Positions 55,349 to 64,000 of a stretch of DNA of 64,000 bases are shown in pieces. The position numbers and the translations under genes are program-made. Position 1 is the first letter of the stretch. Each line of letters starts with the position of its first letter. Source of the DNA: Pedobacter sp. HMWF019 (GTDB lineage: Bacteria; Bacteroidota; Bacteroidia; Sphingobacteriales; Sphingobacteriaceae). Under the pieces are notes generated by a model, which ran no database searches, was not told the origin of the DNA, and saw only the letters and a program-made list of their open reading frames with translations. The DNA lies in assembly GCF_003061025.1 (NCBI RefSeq), contig NZ_QAIL01000024.1, forward strand, positions 41,644-105,643. Reading direction: 5' to 3'.

Positions 55349-56956
55349 TTAAGGCTGCCAGAATATTTTGGTTTTACGAGTATCTTTCGCTTGAACAGCT
55401 TGATAATTGGCTGCGTTTAATGTTTTCTCCTTTGCAGGGTAAATTAATCTCGTTGGAGGAGTCTCATAGCCAGATAACTTACCATTTGATGGAAAGTTTA
55501 AAGCTGGAATCCCTGTTCTTCTGTATTCAGACCAAGCTTCCATAGACTGAAGCACACCCAAATGCGCCCACTTCTGAGTATAAATTTTAGTTAACTTTTC
55601 CTGAGAAGAACCTGTATAAGTAGCTGTTGATGAATTTACCCAAGCATCTACCAGAGAAGTTTCCGGAGCAGGAAGATTTACATAACCACCACCCTGATTT
55701 AAATTGTTTAGATAATAGTAAAATGCAACAGATTGTTTCAAAGCATTGTCGTAGGCCGTTTTCGCGTCAGATGTACTTCCCCATCTCTCATAAGCCTCGG
55801 CTTTCAGCAAATTTACTTCGGAGGCTGTTATTACAATACCTGGCAATTTTTGATTAAAAAGAAATGTTGCTGAATCAAGCACCGAATAGTCAGGATAATT
55901 TGTCTCCTGCTCTGAAGAGGTAAAGGTAATTGGCATTGCTTTATAGTCCTTATTAGGAACAAATACATCTTTACCGTTGACTTTAATGGTTCTACCGTAT
56001 TTATCGTAAATGACCGGAATGCGCGGATCATTTGCGGTAAGCATTACTGTATTCAACATATAATCTGTAGCATACCAACTCCCTTCTAAAAAGGCATCAT
56101 GCAAATCACTAGTGCTATTAGTAAGGGGTTGAAGCAGGATATCGGAAGCGGCTGGGCTATAAGATCCGGTATTTCCACCATCGGCCAAAGGATACGTTGC
56201 TGGATTATTTAGCATAGCCAATACAGCAGTTTTTGCATTAGCTTCATCCACTTTAGAAGTACGCATCAACAATCTTAATTTTAGTGAGTTTGCATAACGA
56301 GCCCAAAGATCTACATTACCTTTTAGAAGAATATCTGCTTTAGAGAAATCTTTATTTGTAGGATTTGCTTTGAAATAGGCAGCAGCAGCAGTCAAGTCAC
56401 TTATAAAACTAGAATATAATGCTTTTTGCTCATCGAATTTAGGATTCTTAATCATACTTCCCGTTTCTAAAGATCCAGCTTCAGAATAAGGAATATCTCC
56501 CCATAGATCTACCATTTTTGCCGCCTGTTCAATTAGCACAACTTTAGCGGCCTGCATAATAATTTGCTGTGTATTTTTATCAGCAGTAGAAAGCTTATTA
56601 TAACTCACCTCCATTGCGCGGTATTGAGCCATACACGCACTTCCATTTCCTCCGTTTGAATAAAAATCGTCCCAGTAATTCTGGGAGTAGCTATCACTTT
56701 GTTGATAAGCAGTATTACCATTGGAGAAATAAGAGGTTTGCGCATATACACCAGGCATCTGACACAGAAAAGTACGCACATTCCAGTATTTGGATGCAAT
56801 CCGATCATTATTTAACATTCCGGTAAAAAGACCGGCAGGACTAGCAGTTAGCGCCTTTTCAGGATCGTAATACTTATCCCCAACCTCCTTTTTGCAACTC
56901 ACTAGCGTGGTAGTTGCAGCTAAAAAGATACCTATATTTATAATTAACTTTTTCAT
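55349..56956 (-). CDS. susD: SusD/RagB-like lipoprotein, SusD-like_2 type (PUL C)
   Basis: 535 residues, lipoprotein (ATTTLVSCKKEVG). Helical SusD fold of the second type: IMQAAKVVLIEQAAKMVDLWGDIPYSEAG, WARYANSLKLRLLMRTSKV, SEVNLLKAEAYERWG, WAHLGVLQSMEAWSEYRRTGIPALNFP. 21 bases after SusC. Specificity not readable. Confidence 0.9.
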   Translation of the reverse strand: MKKLIINIGIFLAATTTLVSCKKEVGDKYYDPEKALTASPAGLFTGMLNNDRIASKYWNVRTFLCQMPGVYAQTSYFSNGNTAYQQSDSYSQNYWDDFYSNGGNGSACMAQYRAMEVSYNKLSTADKNTQQIIMQAAKVVLIEQAAKMVDLWGDIPYSEAGSLETGSMIKNPKFDEQKALYSSFISDLTAAAAYFKANPTNKDFSKADILLKGNVDLWARYANSLKLRLLMRTSKVDEANAKTAVLAMLNNPATYPLADGGNTGSYSPAASDILLQPLTNSTSDLHDAFLEGSWYATDYMLNTVMLTANDPRIPVIYDKYGRTIKVNGKDVFVPNKDYKAMPITFTSSEQETNYPDYSVLDSATFLFNQKLPGIVITASEVNLLKAEAYERWGSTSDAKTAYDNALKQSVAFYYYLNNLNQGGGYVNLPAPETSLVDAWVNSSTATYTGSSQEKLTKIYTQKWAHLGVLQSMEAWSEYRRTGIPALNFPSNGKLSGYETPPTRLIYPAKEKTLNAANYQAVQAKDTRKTKIFWQP

Positions 56957-56977
56957 AATATGTTCTAATTAATGCGA

Positions 56978-59900
56978 TTAAAAATTCGCGCTCAAAGAAA
57001 AACCAAAACTTCTTGATGCAGCAGTTGAGCCTACATCTACTCCTTGCGACCACCACATGTTACCTAATGGTGCTTCAGGATCCAAATCCTTCAGGTTACG
57101 CCAGATGTAAAACAGGTTACGTCCAACAAGTGAAAATTTCAAATTGCTGATTTTTAATTTACTGGTGAAGGAAGGTGGGATTTTATAACTTAATACTGCT
57201 TCTCTCATTTTAATATAACTGTTGTCAAAAATTTCACCTTCAGTTAAAGAGCCTTCACCCCAATTATATGTAGTTATATAATAGTCAGCAGCTGAAATAA
57301 TTTTGGCATTTGGCTGTCCTGTCGTCTGATTAACACCCGGAAGCAATACACCATCATTATAGGTTTTTCCATTGCTGGTGTAAGTTAGACCACCATTAGC
57401 AGCATCCCTGTACTGCATAGAGTTCTGGAGCATGCCAGCACCGCGCATAAATTTAAGGTTAGGTGCTACCATTTTTCCTCCAAATCTACCATCAATTGTG
57501 AAATCCAAAGCGAAATTACCATAGCTTATGGTATTAGAGAAACCACCAACTGCTTTAGGCATAATATTTCCGGCTTTTACATAAGTAGAATTGTCCATTA
57601 CATAAAAACCATCGTTATTGATCACATAATTACCTTTCGAATCGGTTAATCTTGGACGGATATAAATATTACCTAACTCTTCTCCTGCTTTAGCTACAAT
57701 TTTAGCTGTCGCCTGGTCAGAACTATAGAAATTCAATTCTGACATCCCCTCCATTAAAGAGATTACGCGCGACCTGTTCATAGAAAAATTCAAACGGGTA
57801 TCCCAACGAAATTTACCAACTGTCACCGGTGTTGCATTTAAAGCCAATTCAAATCCCTTGCTTCCAACTTCACCCACATTTACGATTTGACTTAGTGCTC
57901 CAACAGCAGAACTTACTTGAAGCGGTACAATCTGGTTTTTTACCCGGTTATTGTAGTAACTCATATCCAAACCAAGGCGCCCACCTAAGAACCTCATTTC
58001 TAACCCAAATTCAGCTTCATGCTTCATCTCAGGCAATAAATTATCATTTCCATAAGCACTTGCCGTTGTCATAGAAGGGACAGAGCCATTGATGGTTTGA
58101 AGCGAATTTTGAGTGTATACGATATTAGCTCTATACATAGGTGCAGGATTTCCAACAACACCATAAGATGCTCTTAATTTACCATAATTCCAGAATTCAG
58201 GTAATTTCCAGAGGTCACTAAACACAAACCCTCCGTTTACAGAATAATAAGAATAACTATTATTTTTTGGAGGAAGAGTTGAAGCATATTCCTGACGCAT
58301 CGTACCTTCTAAGAAGAGATAATCCTTATAAGACAAGTTTAACATACCCAAATAGGCGTATTTTAATTGCTCTTTTCTGGATTCAGTTGTCTCCTGTATA
58401 CCAAATGAATTCTTTAGAGAAAACCAGTTTTCTGAGACTAATCCATCTTTAGTGTTCGAACTAAGATCCTTATAGGTTTCTTTTCTACCTTGATAACCTC
58501 CACTTACAGATACATTTAAATCCTGACCAATTTTATTGGAATAGGTCAACAAGGCGTCTCCATATAAAATTCCATATTGCCCTTGAGTCGTTGTGTAACC
58601 TCCACTACTAGTATTACCATTCAGTGCTATAGGGTATTCATTATACTGACGATTTTCAGTTTTAGCAGCAGTATAATCATTACCAATACGTCCTCTAAAT
58701 TTCAAATGATTAGCAATATCATAATTTAAGGTAAAGCTCGAGATCAACCTATTTTCATTTTCATCATAAGTATTTTTTAGTTGTTGCCAGTAAAAATCCA
58801 ATAAGTTGGTTGCTCTGATGTTATAAATAAAAGGTTCCGGGCGTGTAGTTTGATCAAAAGTTGCATACTTATAACCATTGCTGGTCTGGAATTTTTCTTT
58901 CATTAAGTTCATATCCTCTGCACGACTAAAGAAACCACCAAATGAGCCTAGTACCTGTCCTAATTGATAAGGTCTGTTGTGTGTAAGTGTATTTACATAA
59001 CTCACAACGAGATCTGTTGATACTTTTGGAGACAGTTTTACTGTAGAATTCAAATTAAAAGAATTTTTAGAACCTGTATTTCCTGGTTGGGTTCCTTTAT
59101 AATCTAAACGAGAAGCTGAGAAACGATAATTAACGGCATCAGTCTGATTAGAAATCGCAACGTTTGCATTTGAGGTATAACCTGTCTGATATACATCTTT
59201 GTAATTATCTGGCTGAGGAGAATACGAACGGATAGATCCATCCCACCATTTTACCTGCTGGCCTTCCATTTTCGGTCCAAAATTCGCATAAGCCCTAAAA
59301 TAAGGCCTTAACCCTGTCGGGGAACTTGCATCGGCAATCCAGCCATCTTCTCTACCTGTATTGGCTAAATTTGTCGCTCTGTCATAACCAGGTCCGTATA
59401 CGTTTTGAAAATTCGGAAGAAATGCAACCTTATCAACAGAGCCCTGATAATTAAAGTCAATGCCTAAGCCACGGCTTTTTGATCCTTTTTTTGTAGTGAT
59501 CACTACTACCCCACTCCCAGCATCCGAACCATATAATGCAGAAGCACTTGCCCCCTTCAATATGGTCATGCTTTCTATGTCTGCTGGATTGATATCCAAA
59601 ATACCATTTCCTCTGATACGCTGATCTCCCCAATAATTGTTATTGTTCGCTCCATCCGCCCCATTCTGAGCGTCATTTCGAATCATCACACCATCAACTA
59701 CATATAAGGGTTGTTGGTTACTACTAATAGAGTTAATACCCCTGATCTGTACATTTACCGCACTGCTTGCTCCACCTGGAGCAGTCGTCACTTTCACACC
59801 CGCTGCTTTACCATACAATGCGGATGCAAAGTTAGTATTACCAGCCTCTGTCAGCTGTTTAGCAGTTACGGTGCTCACGGCATACCCCAAGGACTTTTCC

Positions 59901-60244
59901 TGGCGTTTAATACCCATAGCTGTGACCACAACCTCATTTAAATTATTGTTGTCGTCCTGAAGAACAATATTAATAGAAGCCGAAGCCCCTACGACGGCTT
60001 CCTGTGCTTTATATCCCACATAACGGAATACCAAGACACTTCCTTCAGAAGCAGAGATGGTAAATTTACCATTCGCATCTGTGCTCACCCCAGTTTTTGT
60101 ACCTTTTACCAGAATGCTTACAGCTGGAATGGGTGATCCTGTAGCATCCTTAACGGTCCCCGATATCGTCTTTTGCGCATAAGCAGATATTGTTAATAAA
60201 CTTAACAATAAAATACTTAAGCATCGGGAGTAAATCTGTTTCAT
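56978..60244 (-). CDS. susC: SusC-like TonB-dependent importer (PUL C)
   Basis: 1088 residues. Signal peptide (LSILLLSLLTISAYAQ), carboxypeptidase-regulatory-like domain (about 24-100, ISGTVKDATGSPIPAVSILVK), TonB box/plug (NEVVVTAMGIKRQEKSLGYAV, PLYVVDGVMIRND, ILKGASASALYGSDAGSGVVVITTKK), barrel ending SFGFSLSANF. No STN domain, so it is not FecR-coupled; the ROK repressor gene lies 74 bases upstream on the same strand. Confidence 0.94.
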   Translation of the reverse strand: MKQIYSRCLSILLLSLLTISAYAQKTISGTVKDATGSPIPAVSILVKGTKTGVSTDANGKFTISASEGSVLVFRYVGYKAQEAVVGASASINIVLQDDNNNLNEVVVTAMGIKRQEKSLGYAVSTVTAKQLTEAGNTNFASALYGKAAGVKVTTAPGGASSAVNVQIRGINSISSNQQPLYVVDGVMIRNDAQNGADGANNNNYWGDQRIRGNGILDINPADIESMTILKGASASALYGSDAGSGVVVITTKKGSKSRGLGIDFNYQGSVDKVAFLPNFQNVYGPGYDRATNLANTGREDGWIADASSPTGLRPYFRAYANFGPKMEGQQVKWWDGSIRSYSPQPDNYKDVYQTGYTSNANVAISNQTDAVNYRFSASRLDYKGTQPGNTGSKNSFNLNSTVKLSPKVSTDLVVSYVNTLTHNRPYQLGQVLGSFGGFFSRAEDMNLMKEKFQTSNGYKYATFDQTTRPEPFIYNIRATNLLDFYWQQLKNTYDENENRLISSFTLNYDIANHLKFRGRIGNDYTAAKTENRQYNEYPIALNGNTSSGGYTTTQGQYGILYGDALLTYSNKIGQDLNVSVSGGYQGRKETYKDLSSNTKDGLVSENWFSLKNSFGIQETTESRKEQLKYAYLGMLNLSYKDYLFLEGTMRQEYASTLPPKNNSYSYYSVNGGFVFSDLWKLPEFWNYGKLRASYGVVGNPAPMYRANIVYTQNSLQTINGSVPSMTTASAYGNDNLLPEMKHEAEFGLEMRFLGGRLGLDMSYYNNRVKNQIVPLQVSSAVGALSQIVNVGEVGSKGFELALNATPVTVGKFRWDTRLNFSMNRSRVISLMEGMSELNFYSSDQATAKIVAKAGEELGNIYIRPRLTDSKGNYVINNDGFYVMDNSTYVKAGNIMPKAVGGFSNTISYGNFALDFTIDGRFGGKMVAPNLKFMRGAGMLQNSMQYRDAANGGLTYTSNGKTYNDGVLLPGVNQTTGQPNAKIISAADYYITTYNWGEGSLTEGEIFDNSYIKMREAVLSYKIPPSFTSKLKISNLKFSLVGRNLFYIWRNLKDLDPEAPLGNMWWSQGVDVGSTAASRSFGFSLSANF

Positions 60245-60248
60245 GTTG

Positions 60249-60267
60249 ATTAAGTTTTGGTTAATAA
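60249..60267 (-). promoter_or_regulatory. Possible ROK regulator half-site upstream of susC
   Basis: TTTGGTTAATAA (60256-60267) matches 11 of 12 bases of TTTGGTTAGTAA (61517-61528) inside the inverted repeat in front of the ROK gene, in the same orientation. Similar AACCAAA leaders occur ahead of other genes here, so this is weak. Confidence 0.25.
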
Positions 60268-60318
60268 TTCGATTTAGTATAATTTGTTGGTGGTATTTAA
60301 GCTAAAATTCAGCACTTC

Positions 60319-61512
60319 TTAATTGTTAAAGTGACTGTGTTCAATGACTAAACTGGCCGCAGCTAATAATTCTGCGTCAGCCGCTAATTCTGAGAGCACA
60401 ATAGAAGTCTGATCGGCTATTCTCGGAATACAGAACTCATTAATAGCCTGTTGTATAGGTGGTAAAAGAATTTTACCTGCTATAGCACCACGCCCACTGA
60501 GTACAATGCATTCCGGATTCATAATATGTATTAGAGTAGCCAGTCCTTTTCCGATAAGAAAAGCGGCATCTGAAAGAATAGAAACAGCCAATGGATCATA
60601 CTGACTGGCAGCTTCCAGGAAAAGTTCACCAATATTCCTGCTCTGATCTTTAAAAAGTTCACGCATGCTTGTTGCCGCCCCAGCCTCTATCTCAGCTTTT
60701 GCACGCTGTGTCATCACGAGTAAAGAAGTCTCCACCTGTAAACAGCCCCTTTTGCCGCAAGAACATAAATTGTTGGTGTTGGACAATGGAATATGACTAA
60801 ACTCTCCTGCATAACCACTACTTCCCCGGTAAAGCTGACCATTAACGATCATGCCCAATCCTGTACCCCAGCCTATATTGGCCACCATCACATCCCTTTT
60901 ACCAACTGCAGCACCAAAATTAAGCTCGGCCATTGCAATCAAACTGGAATCGTTATCCATAAATACAGGAAGGCCAAGTTTACCTGTCAGGTATTTTCCC
61001 AGATGTGAACCATCATTGGTTTTCAGATGAGAATGATTTACCCCGTCTTCGACACTGATGAAACCTGGCATACCAATGCCAATACCCAAAAGCTTTTCCT
61101 TATCAATACCTGAAGACTCCACATGTCCGTAAATAAACGAAACCAATTTATCTACCGCATCCGGATCATCAGTAATAGAAAGCTCAAGTGTTTTAATGGG
61201 AAGAACAATGGCATTAGAAAGATCATAAATCACCATTCTGGCGGTTAACTGATCCATAGCAACAGAAACAATATAACGTTGCATCTCCGGATTGAGGAGA
61301 AATAAAGAAGCTCTTCTGCCTCCTGTAGAAGGTGCAAGCCCCTGTTCGCATACATAACCATCCTGAACTAATCCATTCACTACCTTGGTCACCAGCGGCA
61401 AACTCTTGTTGGTTAGCTTGCTGAGTTCAGTTAAAGAAAGCGGACTTCTATAATAAAGTTTCTTTATTATATCAGCCTTCAGAAGATGTCCTTTTTCTAT
61501 GGTTGCGGTCAT
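60319..61512 (-). CDS. ROK family transcriptional repressor (NagC/XylR-like)
   Basis: 397 residues: N-terminal winged HTH (about 10-65, LTELSKLTNKSLPLVTKVVNGLVQDGY) and a C-terminal ROK sugar-binding domain with zinc motif CSCGKRGCLQVETS, and NIGWGTGLGMIVNGQLYRGSSGYAGEFSH. It should bind a released sugar (GlcNAc, mannose or a phosphate) and derepress PUL C. Located at the head of the locus, same direction as susC, with an inverted repeat right at its own start. Confidence 0.92.
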   Translation of the reverse strand: MTATIEKGHLLKADIIKKLYYRSPLSLTELSKLTNKSLPLVTKVVNGLVQDGYVCEQGLAPSTGGRRASLFLLNPEMQRYIVSVAMDQLTARMVIYDLSNAIVLPIKTLELSITDDPDAVDKLVSFIYGHVESSGIDKEKLLGIGIGMPGFISVEDGVNHSHLKTNDGSHLGKYLTGKLGLPVFMDNDSSLIAMAELNFGAAVGKRDVMVANIGWGTGLGMIVNGQLYRGSSGYAGEFSHIPLSNTNNLCSCGKRGCLQVETSLLVMTQRAKAEIEAGAATSMRELFKDQSRNIGELFLEAASQYDPLAVSILSDAAFLIGKGLATLIHIMNPECIVLSGRGAIAGKILLPPIQQAINEFCIPRIADQTSIVLSELAADAELLAAASLVIEHSHFNN

Positions 61513-61515
61513 TTG

Positions 61516-61536
61516 GTTTGGTTAGTAAGACCAAAC
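61516..61536. promoter_or_regulatory. Inverted repeat at the ROK start, candidate autoregulatory operator
   Basis: GTTTGGT (61516-61522) and ACCAAAC (61530-61536) form perfect 7-bp arms around a 7-base spacer, 4 bases ahead of the ROK start codon. Position fits autorepression. Binding is inference. Confidence 0.45.
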
Positions 61537-61639
61537 TTAATAAATAACAATCAAAAAACAAGAACACTTTTTAATTTATTTTTTAAGTAACTCAATGTTT
61601 ATTAAAAACTATAAGAACTTTTGTCATAAGAAACACTTT

Positions 61640-62326
61640 TTACGCCCAAAAACCCTGAGCTTTAATCGTCCCACTAAAATCTTCCCGCTTTCTTATATGT
61701 CTTCTTAATTCTGTAACAGTAGGGATGTGTCCTGTAATATAAATACACTGATCTTCCAGCGGCTGTTCATCGATCCAGGAAAGCAAGGATATATCCCATC
61801 TTTTTTCCAAAACCGGCTGCAAGGCTGTTATAAAGTACTCCTTGAAAGCCTCCATATGTTTAACTTCACTAAAACTCACCGCACCGTAAACTTCCGTCTT
61901 ACCTTTGGCCAGTTGCTGTAAAGCAAGGAAGTGCCCTATACTGCTGCTATCCCCCAAACAAAGCAAAGATCTATCTTCAACAGGTTTATGCAAAGTTGAT
62001 CCTACACCCAAGTATAAAATAGCATCACCTTTTTTCAAAGAAGAAGCCCATTTACTCCCAGGACCATCATGTGAAGAATTAACCAATAAGGTACAGGTGT
62101 GTGTTTCCGCATCCCACATAGCGGGTGTATAATCCCGATATGCATAATCACCGACTTTAACTTTCATATGTTGAACACTCTGCCATTTTTCCATATTCAA
62201 ACCGGGCAGGTGCAAATCGATTTCAAAAAACGTTGCCGGATCCCATGCCCTGACTTCCAGCACATGACCTGTTCTGGAAAGTTTCCTTTCCATCATATCT
62301 ATTGCTTTCTTTTTAATAATGTTCAT
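61640..62326 (-). CDS. Siderophore-interacting FAD-binding protein
   Basis: 228 residues, cytoplasmic ferric-siderophore reductase family. FAD-binding part: DYAYRDYTPAMWDAETHTCTLLVNSSHDGPGSKWASSL (positions about 58-95, R-x-Y-T/S motif), NAD(P)-binding part from about 115 (LLCLGDSSSIGHFLALQQL) and the terminal IKAQGFWA as in family members. Located 73 bases after the AraC regulator, probably its target. Releases iron from imported siderophores or acts as a flavin reductase. Confidence 0.85.
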   Translation of the reverse strand: MNIIKKKAIDMMERKLSRTGHVLEVRAWDPATFFEIDLHLPGLNMEKWQSVQHMKVKVGDYAYRDYTPAMWDAETHTCTLLVNSSHDGPGSKWASSLKKGDAILYLGVGSTLHKPVEDRSLLCLGDSSSIGHFLALQQLAKGKTEVYGAVSFSEVKHMEAFKEYFITALQPVLEKRWDISLLSWIDEQPLEDQCIYITGHIPTVTELRRHIRKREDFSGTIKAQGFWA

Positions 62327-62398
62327 TACCGTAAATTATACTACAAAAAAACGGCAAAAACAGCTGAAAACAATAGAATATCCCAGGTTAAGATTGGA

Positions 62399-63262
62399 CT
62401 ATTCGCGGTAAAGCTTTCTGAACTGTAATGGAGACAGGCCAGATAATCTGGTAAAAAGACGTGAAAAGTAGGTATGATCATCATATCCCAGTGAAAAAGC
62501 AATTTGTTTCACATTGGCATTACTATAACAAAGCAGACGCTTCGCTTCCAGAACAACTTCATGATGCACCCAATGACTCACAGGACTTCCTGTCTCTTCT
62601 TTCACACATTCATTGAGATAGGAAAGAGACAAACATAGCTCCGATGCATAATCAGAGGGCTTTTTTAAGGATTTAAAATTTGTTCGCAGTATTTTTCTGA
62701 ATTGGCGGGTAATTACCTGAGGGCGCAGGTTCCGGATGCTTTTTTGAGGTTCACCAAGAAGGTAAATCTCAGCAATCATACCTACATAGGCAGAAACCAA
62801 AGCACGGAGGGTAGTGTCACTTACAAAGGACTGTTCCTTCCGCGTAAAGAAAAGATAAAGAAGTTCCGCACATTGCCTGATTTGCCCAAGATCCGCTATT
62901 TCAGGCTCAACCGGTCTTTGCTGAGAGATGAACTCCTCAAAGACAGTTCTGTATCTGGCTTCAACCATAGAAGTATCAACTGCCAGAAACCAACCAGAAG
63001 TCTGATCAAACTCAACAATTTGATGTGCCTGAGCCGGCAAAATATAAAAAATACCTGTCCCATTCAATTGAACCTCCTGAAAATCGAGTATCATTTTACT
63101 CCTCCCCGATTCCTGAAAAAGAAAAATATAATGATCGTCCCGGTGCATCGTGGAAGGTATTTTTCCACGTTCTGCTGCGGCAGAGACATAACTCATCATA
63201 ATGCCTTTATCTGTTCTCTCCTGAAGTTTATGAACAGGAATACTGGTATTTTTTGAGTTCAT
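62399..63262 (-). CDS. AraC family transcriptional regulator
   Basis: 287 residues. N-terminal cupin-like sensing domain (HRDDHYIFLFQESGRSKMIL, IFYILPAQAHQIVEF) and C-terminal double HTH (about 190-285, YASELCLSLSYLNECVKEETG, IAFSLGYDDHTYFSRLFTRLSGLSPLQFRK). Probably controls the siderophore-interacting gene behind it. Confidence 0.9.
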   Translation of the reverse strand: MNSKNTSIPVHKLQERTDKGIMMSYVSAAAERGKIPSTMHRDDHYIFLFQESGRSKMILDFQEVQLNGTGIFYILPAQAHQIVEFDQTSGWFLAVDTSMVEARYRTVFEEFISQQRPVEPEIADLGQIRQCAELLYLFFTRKEQSFVSDTTLRALVSAYVGMIAEIYLLGEPQKSIRNLRPQVITRQFRKILRTNFKSLKKPSDYASELCLSLSYLNECVKEETGSPVSHWVHHEVVLEAKRLLCYSNANVKQIAFSLGYDDHTYFSRLFTRLSGLSPLQFRKLYRE

Positions 63263-63355
63263 ATTGCATTTGAATTGGGCAAGTAAAGAAACAAAAAAAC
63301 ATATATATCTTACTATATTCTGCGTTATATACTTTGATCTTGAAGTATATATCCA

Positions 63356-63883
63356 TTGAAAGTAAACATCAACAATGACGGCATCAATGTCCGCCTAACT
63401 ATTGAAAATCAAGCTTCTGTACTTGGAAAGACGGGCATGATTTCCTTTACGCTCATTGGCTTGATCATTATAGGAATTGCTATAGCCGAATGGCTTCTTG
63501 GCCTGCTCATCATGGGCACACTTTGGTGTATATTTTTTGGCTGGCTTACTCTATGGAACTTTTATGGAAAAGAATTACTCGTGATCAACACAAAATCACT
63601 TAGCTATCAGCATGTCTATGGCTTTTATAAAACCGCACAGATCACAAAAAAGATCAATAAAGCATTAAATATATCATTAGTTCAGGCCGGCATACATCAC
63701 CAGGCCGAACATTTCAACCTCATTTTTGAATCTTATAATGCCTGTGACCTCCCTGAAGAAATTTATCGTACCGCACTGTCCATTACCAGAAAAGATCTCG
63801 ACATTCTGAAGATCAATATACGTCAATTGTATTTTGAAAAAGTAGACCCCGACTTTTTCAACCAAACCTATATGCTGAATTAA
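63356..63883 (+). CDS. Hypothetical protein with two transmembrane helices
   Basis: Up to 175 residues starting at a TTG (no in-frame ATG before residue 28, and the frame closes upstream at 63341). Two helices about 27-45 and 48-70 (MISFTLIGLIIIGIAIAEWLL, GLLIMGTLWCIFFGWLTLW) followed by a soluble C-terminal part with no motif I recognise. Resembles small PH-like membrane proteins in layout only. Divergent from the AraC gene. Confidence 0.6.
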   Translation: MKVNINNDGINVRLTIENQASVLGKTGMISFTLIGLIIIGIAIAEWLLGLLIMGTLWCIFFGWLTLWNFYGKELLVINTKSLSYQHVYGFYKTAQITKKINKALNISLVQAGIHHQAEHFNLIFESYNACDLPEEIYRTALSITRKDLDILKINIRQLYFEKVDPDFFNQTYMLN

Positions 63884-63923
63884 ACTACTTCAAGATTCAA
63901 AAAATTAATCTCTACCTTTATCT

Positions 63924-64000
63924 ATGCTTATGAACAGAAGTCCCCTACTTTTATTCTGGCCTGCCCTCACCGCCTTTCTTTTACTGGCATTGTCCTCTAC
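63924..64000 (+). CDS. Partial ORF, hydrophobic N-terminus (runs off window)
   Basis: Begins ATG at 63924 (or 63930) with MLMNRSPLLLFWPALTAF and a strongly hydrophobic stretch, so a signal peptide or first membrane helix. Only about 25 codons are visible; function cannot be judged. 40 bases after the preceding stop. Confidence 0.5.
   Translation, partial: MLMNRSPLLLFWPALTAFLLLALSS

Noticed and set aside
62702..63256. 184-residue plus-strand ORF
   Set aside because: Lies wholly antisense to the AraC regulator, with no recognisable motif.
1..64000. Mobile elements, CRISPR, tRNA or rRNA genes
   Set aside because: No transposase, integrase, repeat-spacer pattern or RNA gene signature was seen on either strand, although neighbouring PULs may have been acquired by transfer.

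Overview
The window looks like a Bacteroidota genome of the Sphingobacteriaceae type (Pedobacter-like). The evidence is three SusC/SusD polysaccharide utilization loci (PULs), lipoproteins with Bacteroidota-style lipoboxes, a FecR/ECF-sigma pair feeding a SusC with an STN domain, very few Shine-Dalgarno-like sites and moderately AT-rich DNA. The species assignment is inference. I see no tRNA, rRNA, CRISPR array, transposase or phage gene.

Layout. 1-10 kb is mostly housekeeping: the 3' part of NADP isocitrate dehydrogenase, a 0.7 kb non-coding gap holding two related ~98-nt stem-loops, a TonB receptor followed by a secreted ThuA-like protein and a DUF2071 protein, then on the minus strand a BtuB-like receptor, an M28 peptidase, an HPP membrane protein and a yeast-type prephenate dehydrogenase. 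10-21 kb is PUL A (minus strand): membrane-spanning regulator, SusC, SusD, GH30, GH5, probably for fungal beta-1,6-glucan. 21.8-40 kb is PUL B: divergent ECF sigma, FecR, STN-SusC, SusD, SusE-like protein, GH76, GH29, sugar permease, LacI regulator, GH125, ROK kinase and GH92, an alpha-mannan system. 40-44 kb holds unrelated genes (GNAT, DUF4397 lipoprotein, two EamA exporters around an Lrp regulator). 44-61.5 kb is PUL C: ROK repressor, SusC, SusD, GH29, GH3, GH29, GH92, GH2, best explained as a system for fucosylated, mannose-rich glycoprotein glycans. The window ends with a siderophore-interacting flavoprotein, an AraC regulator, a two-TM protein and the start of another gene.

How the genes work together. 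In each PUL the SusC/D pair binds and imports oligosaccharides, secreted or periplasmic hydrolases trim them, and a dedicated sensor controls expression: a Y_Y_Y/LuxR regulator for A, ECF/FecR plus LacI for B, and a ROK repressor for C. Each PUL ends in a strong hairpin terminator. Together the substrates (beta-1,6-glucan, alpha-mannan, N-glycan-like mannose/fucose glycans) resemble the outer layers of a fungal cell wall, so the three loci may act as one mycophagy island. The most interesting non-coding signals are the paired stem-loops near 0.7 and 1.2 kb, four 11-bp-phased CACTACA repeats ahead of PUL A susC, and a 12-bp palindrome between the LacI gene and GH125.
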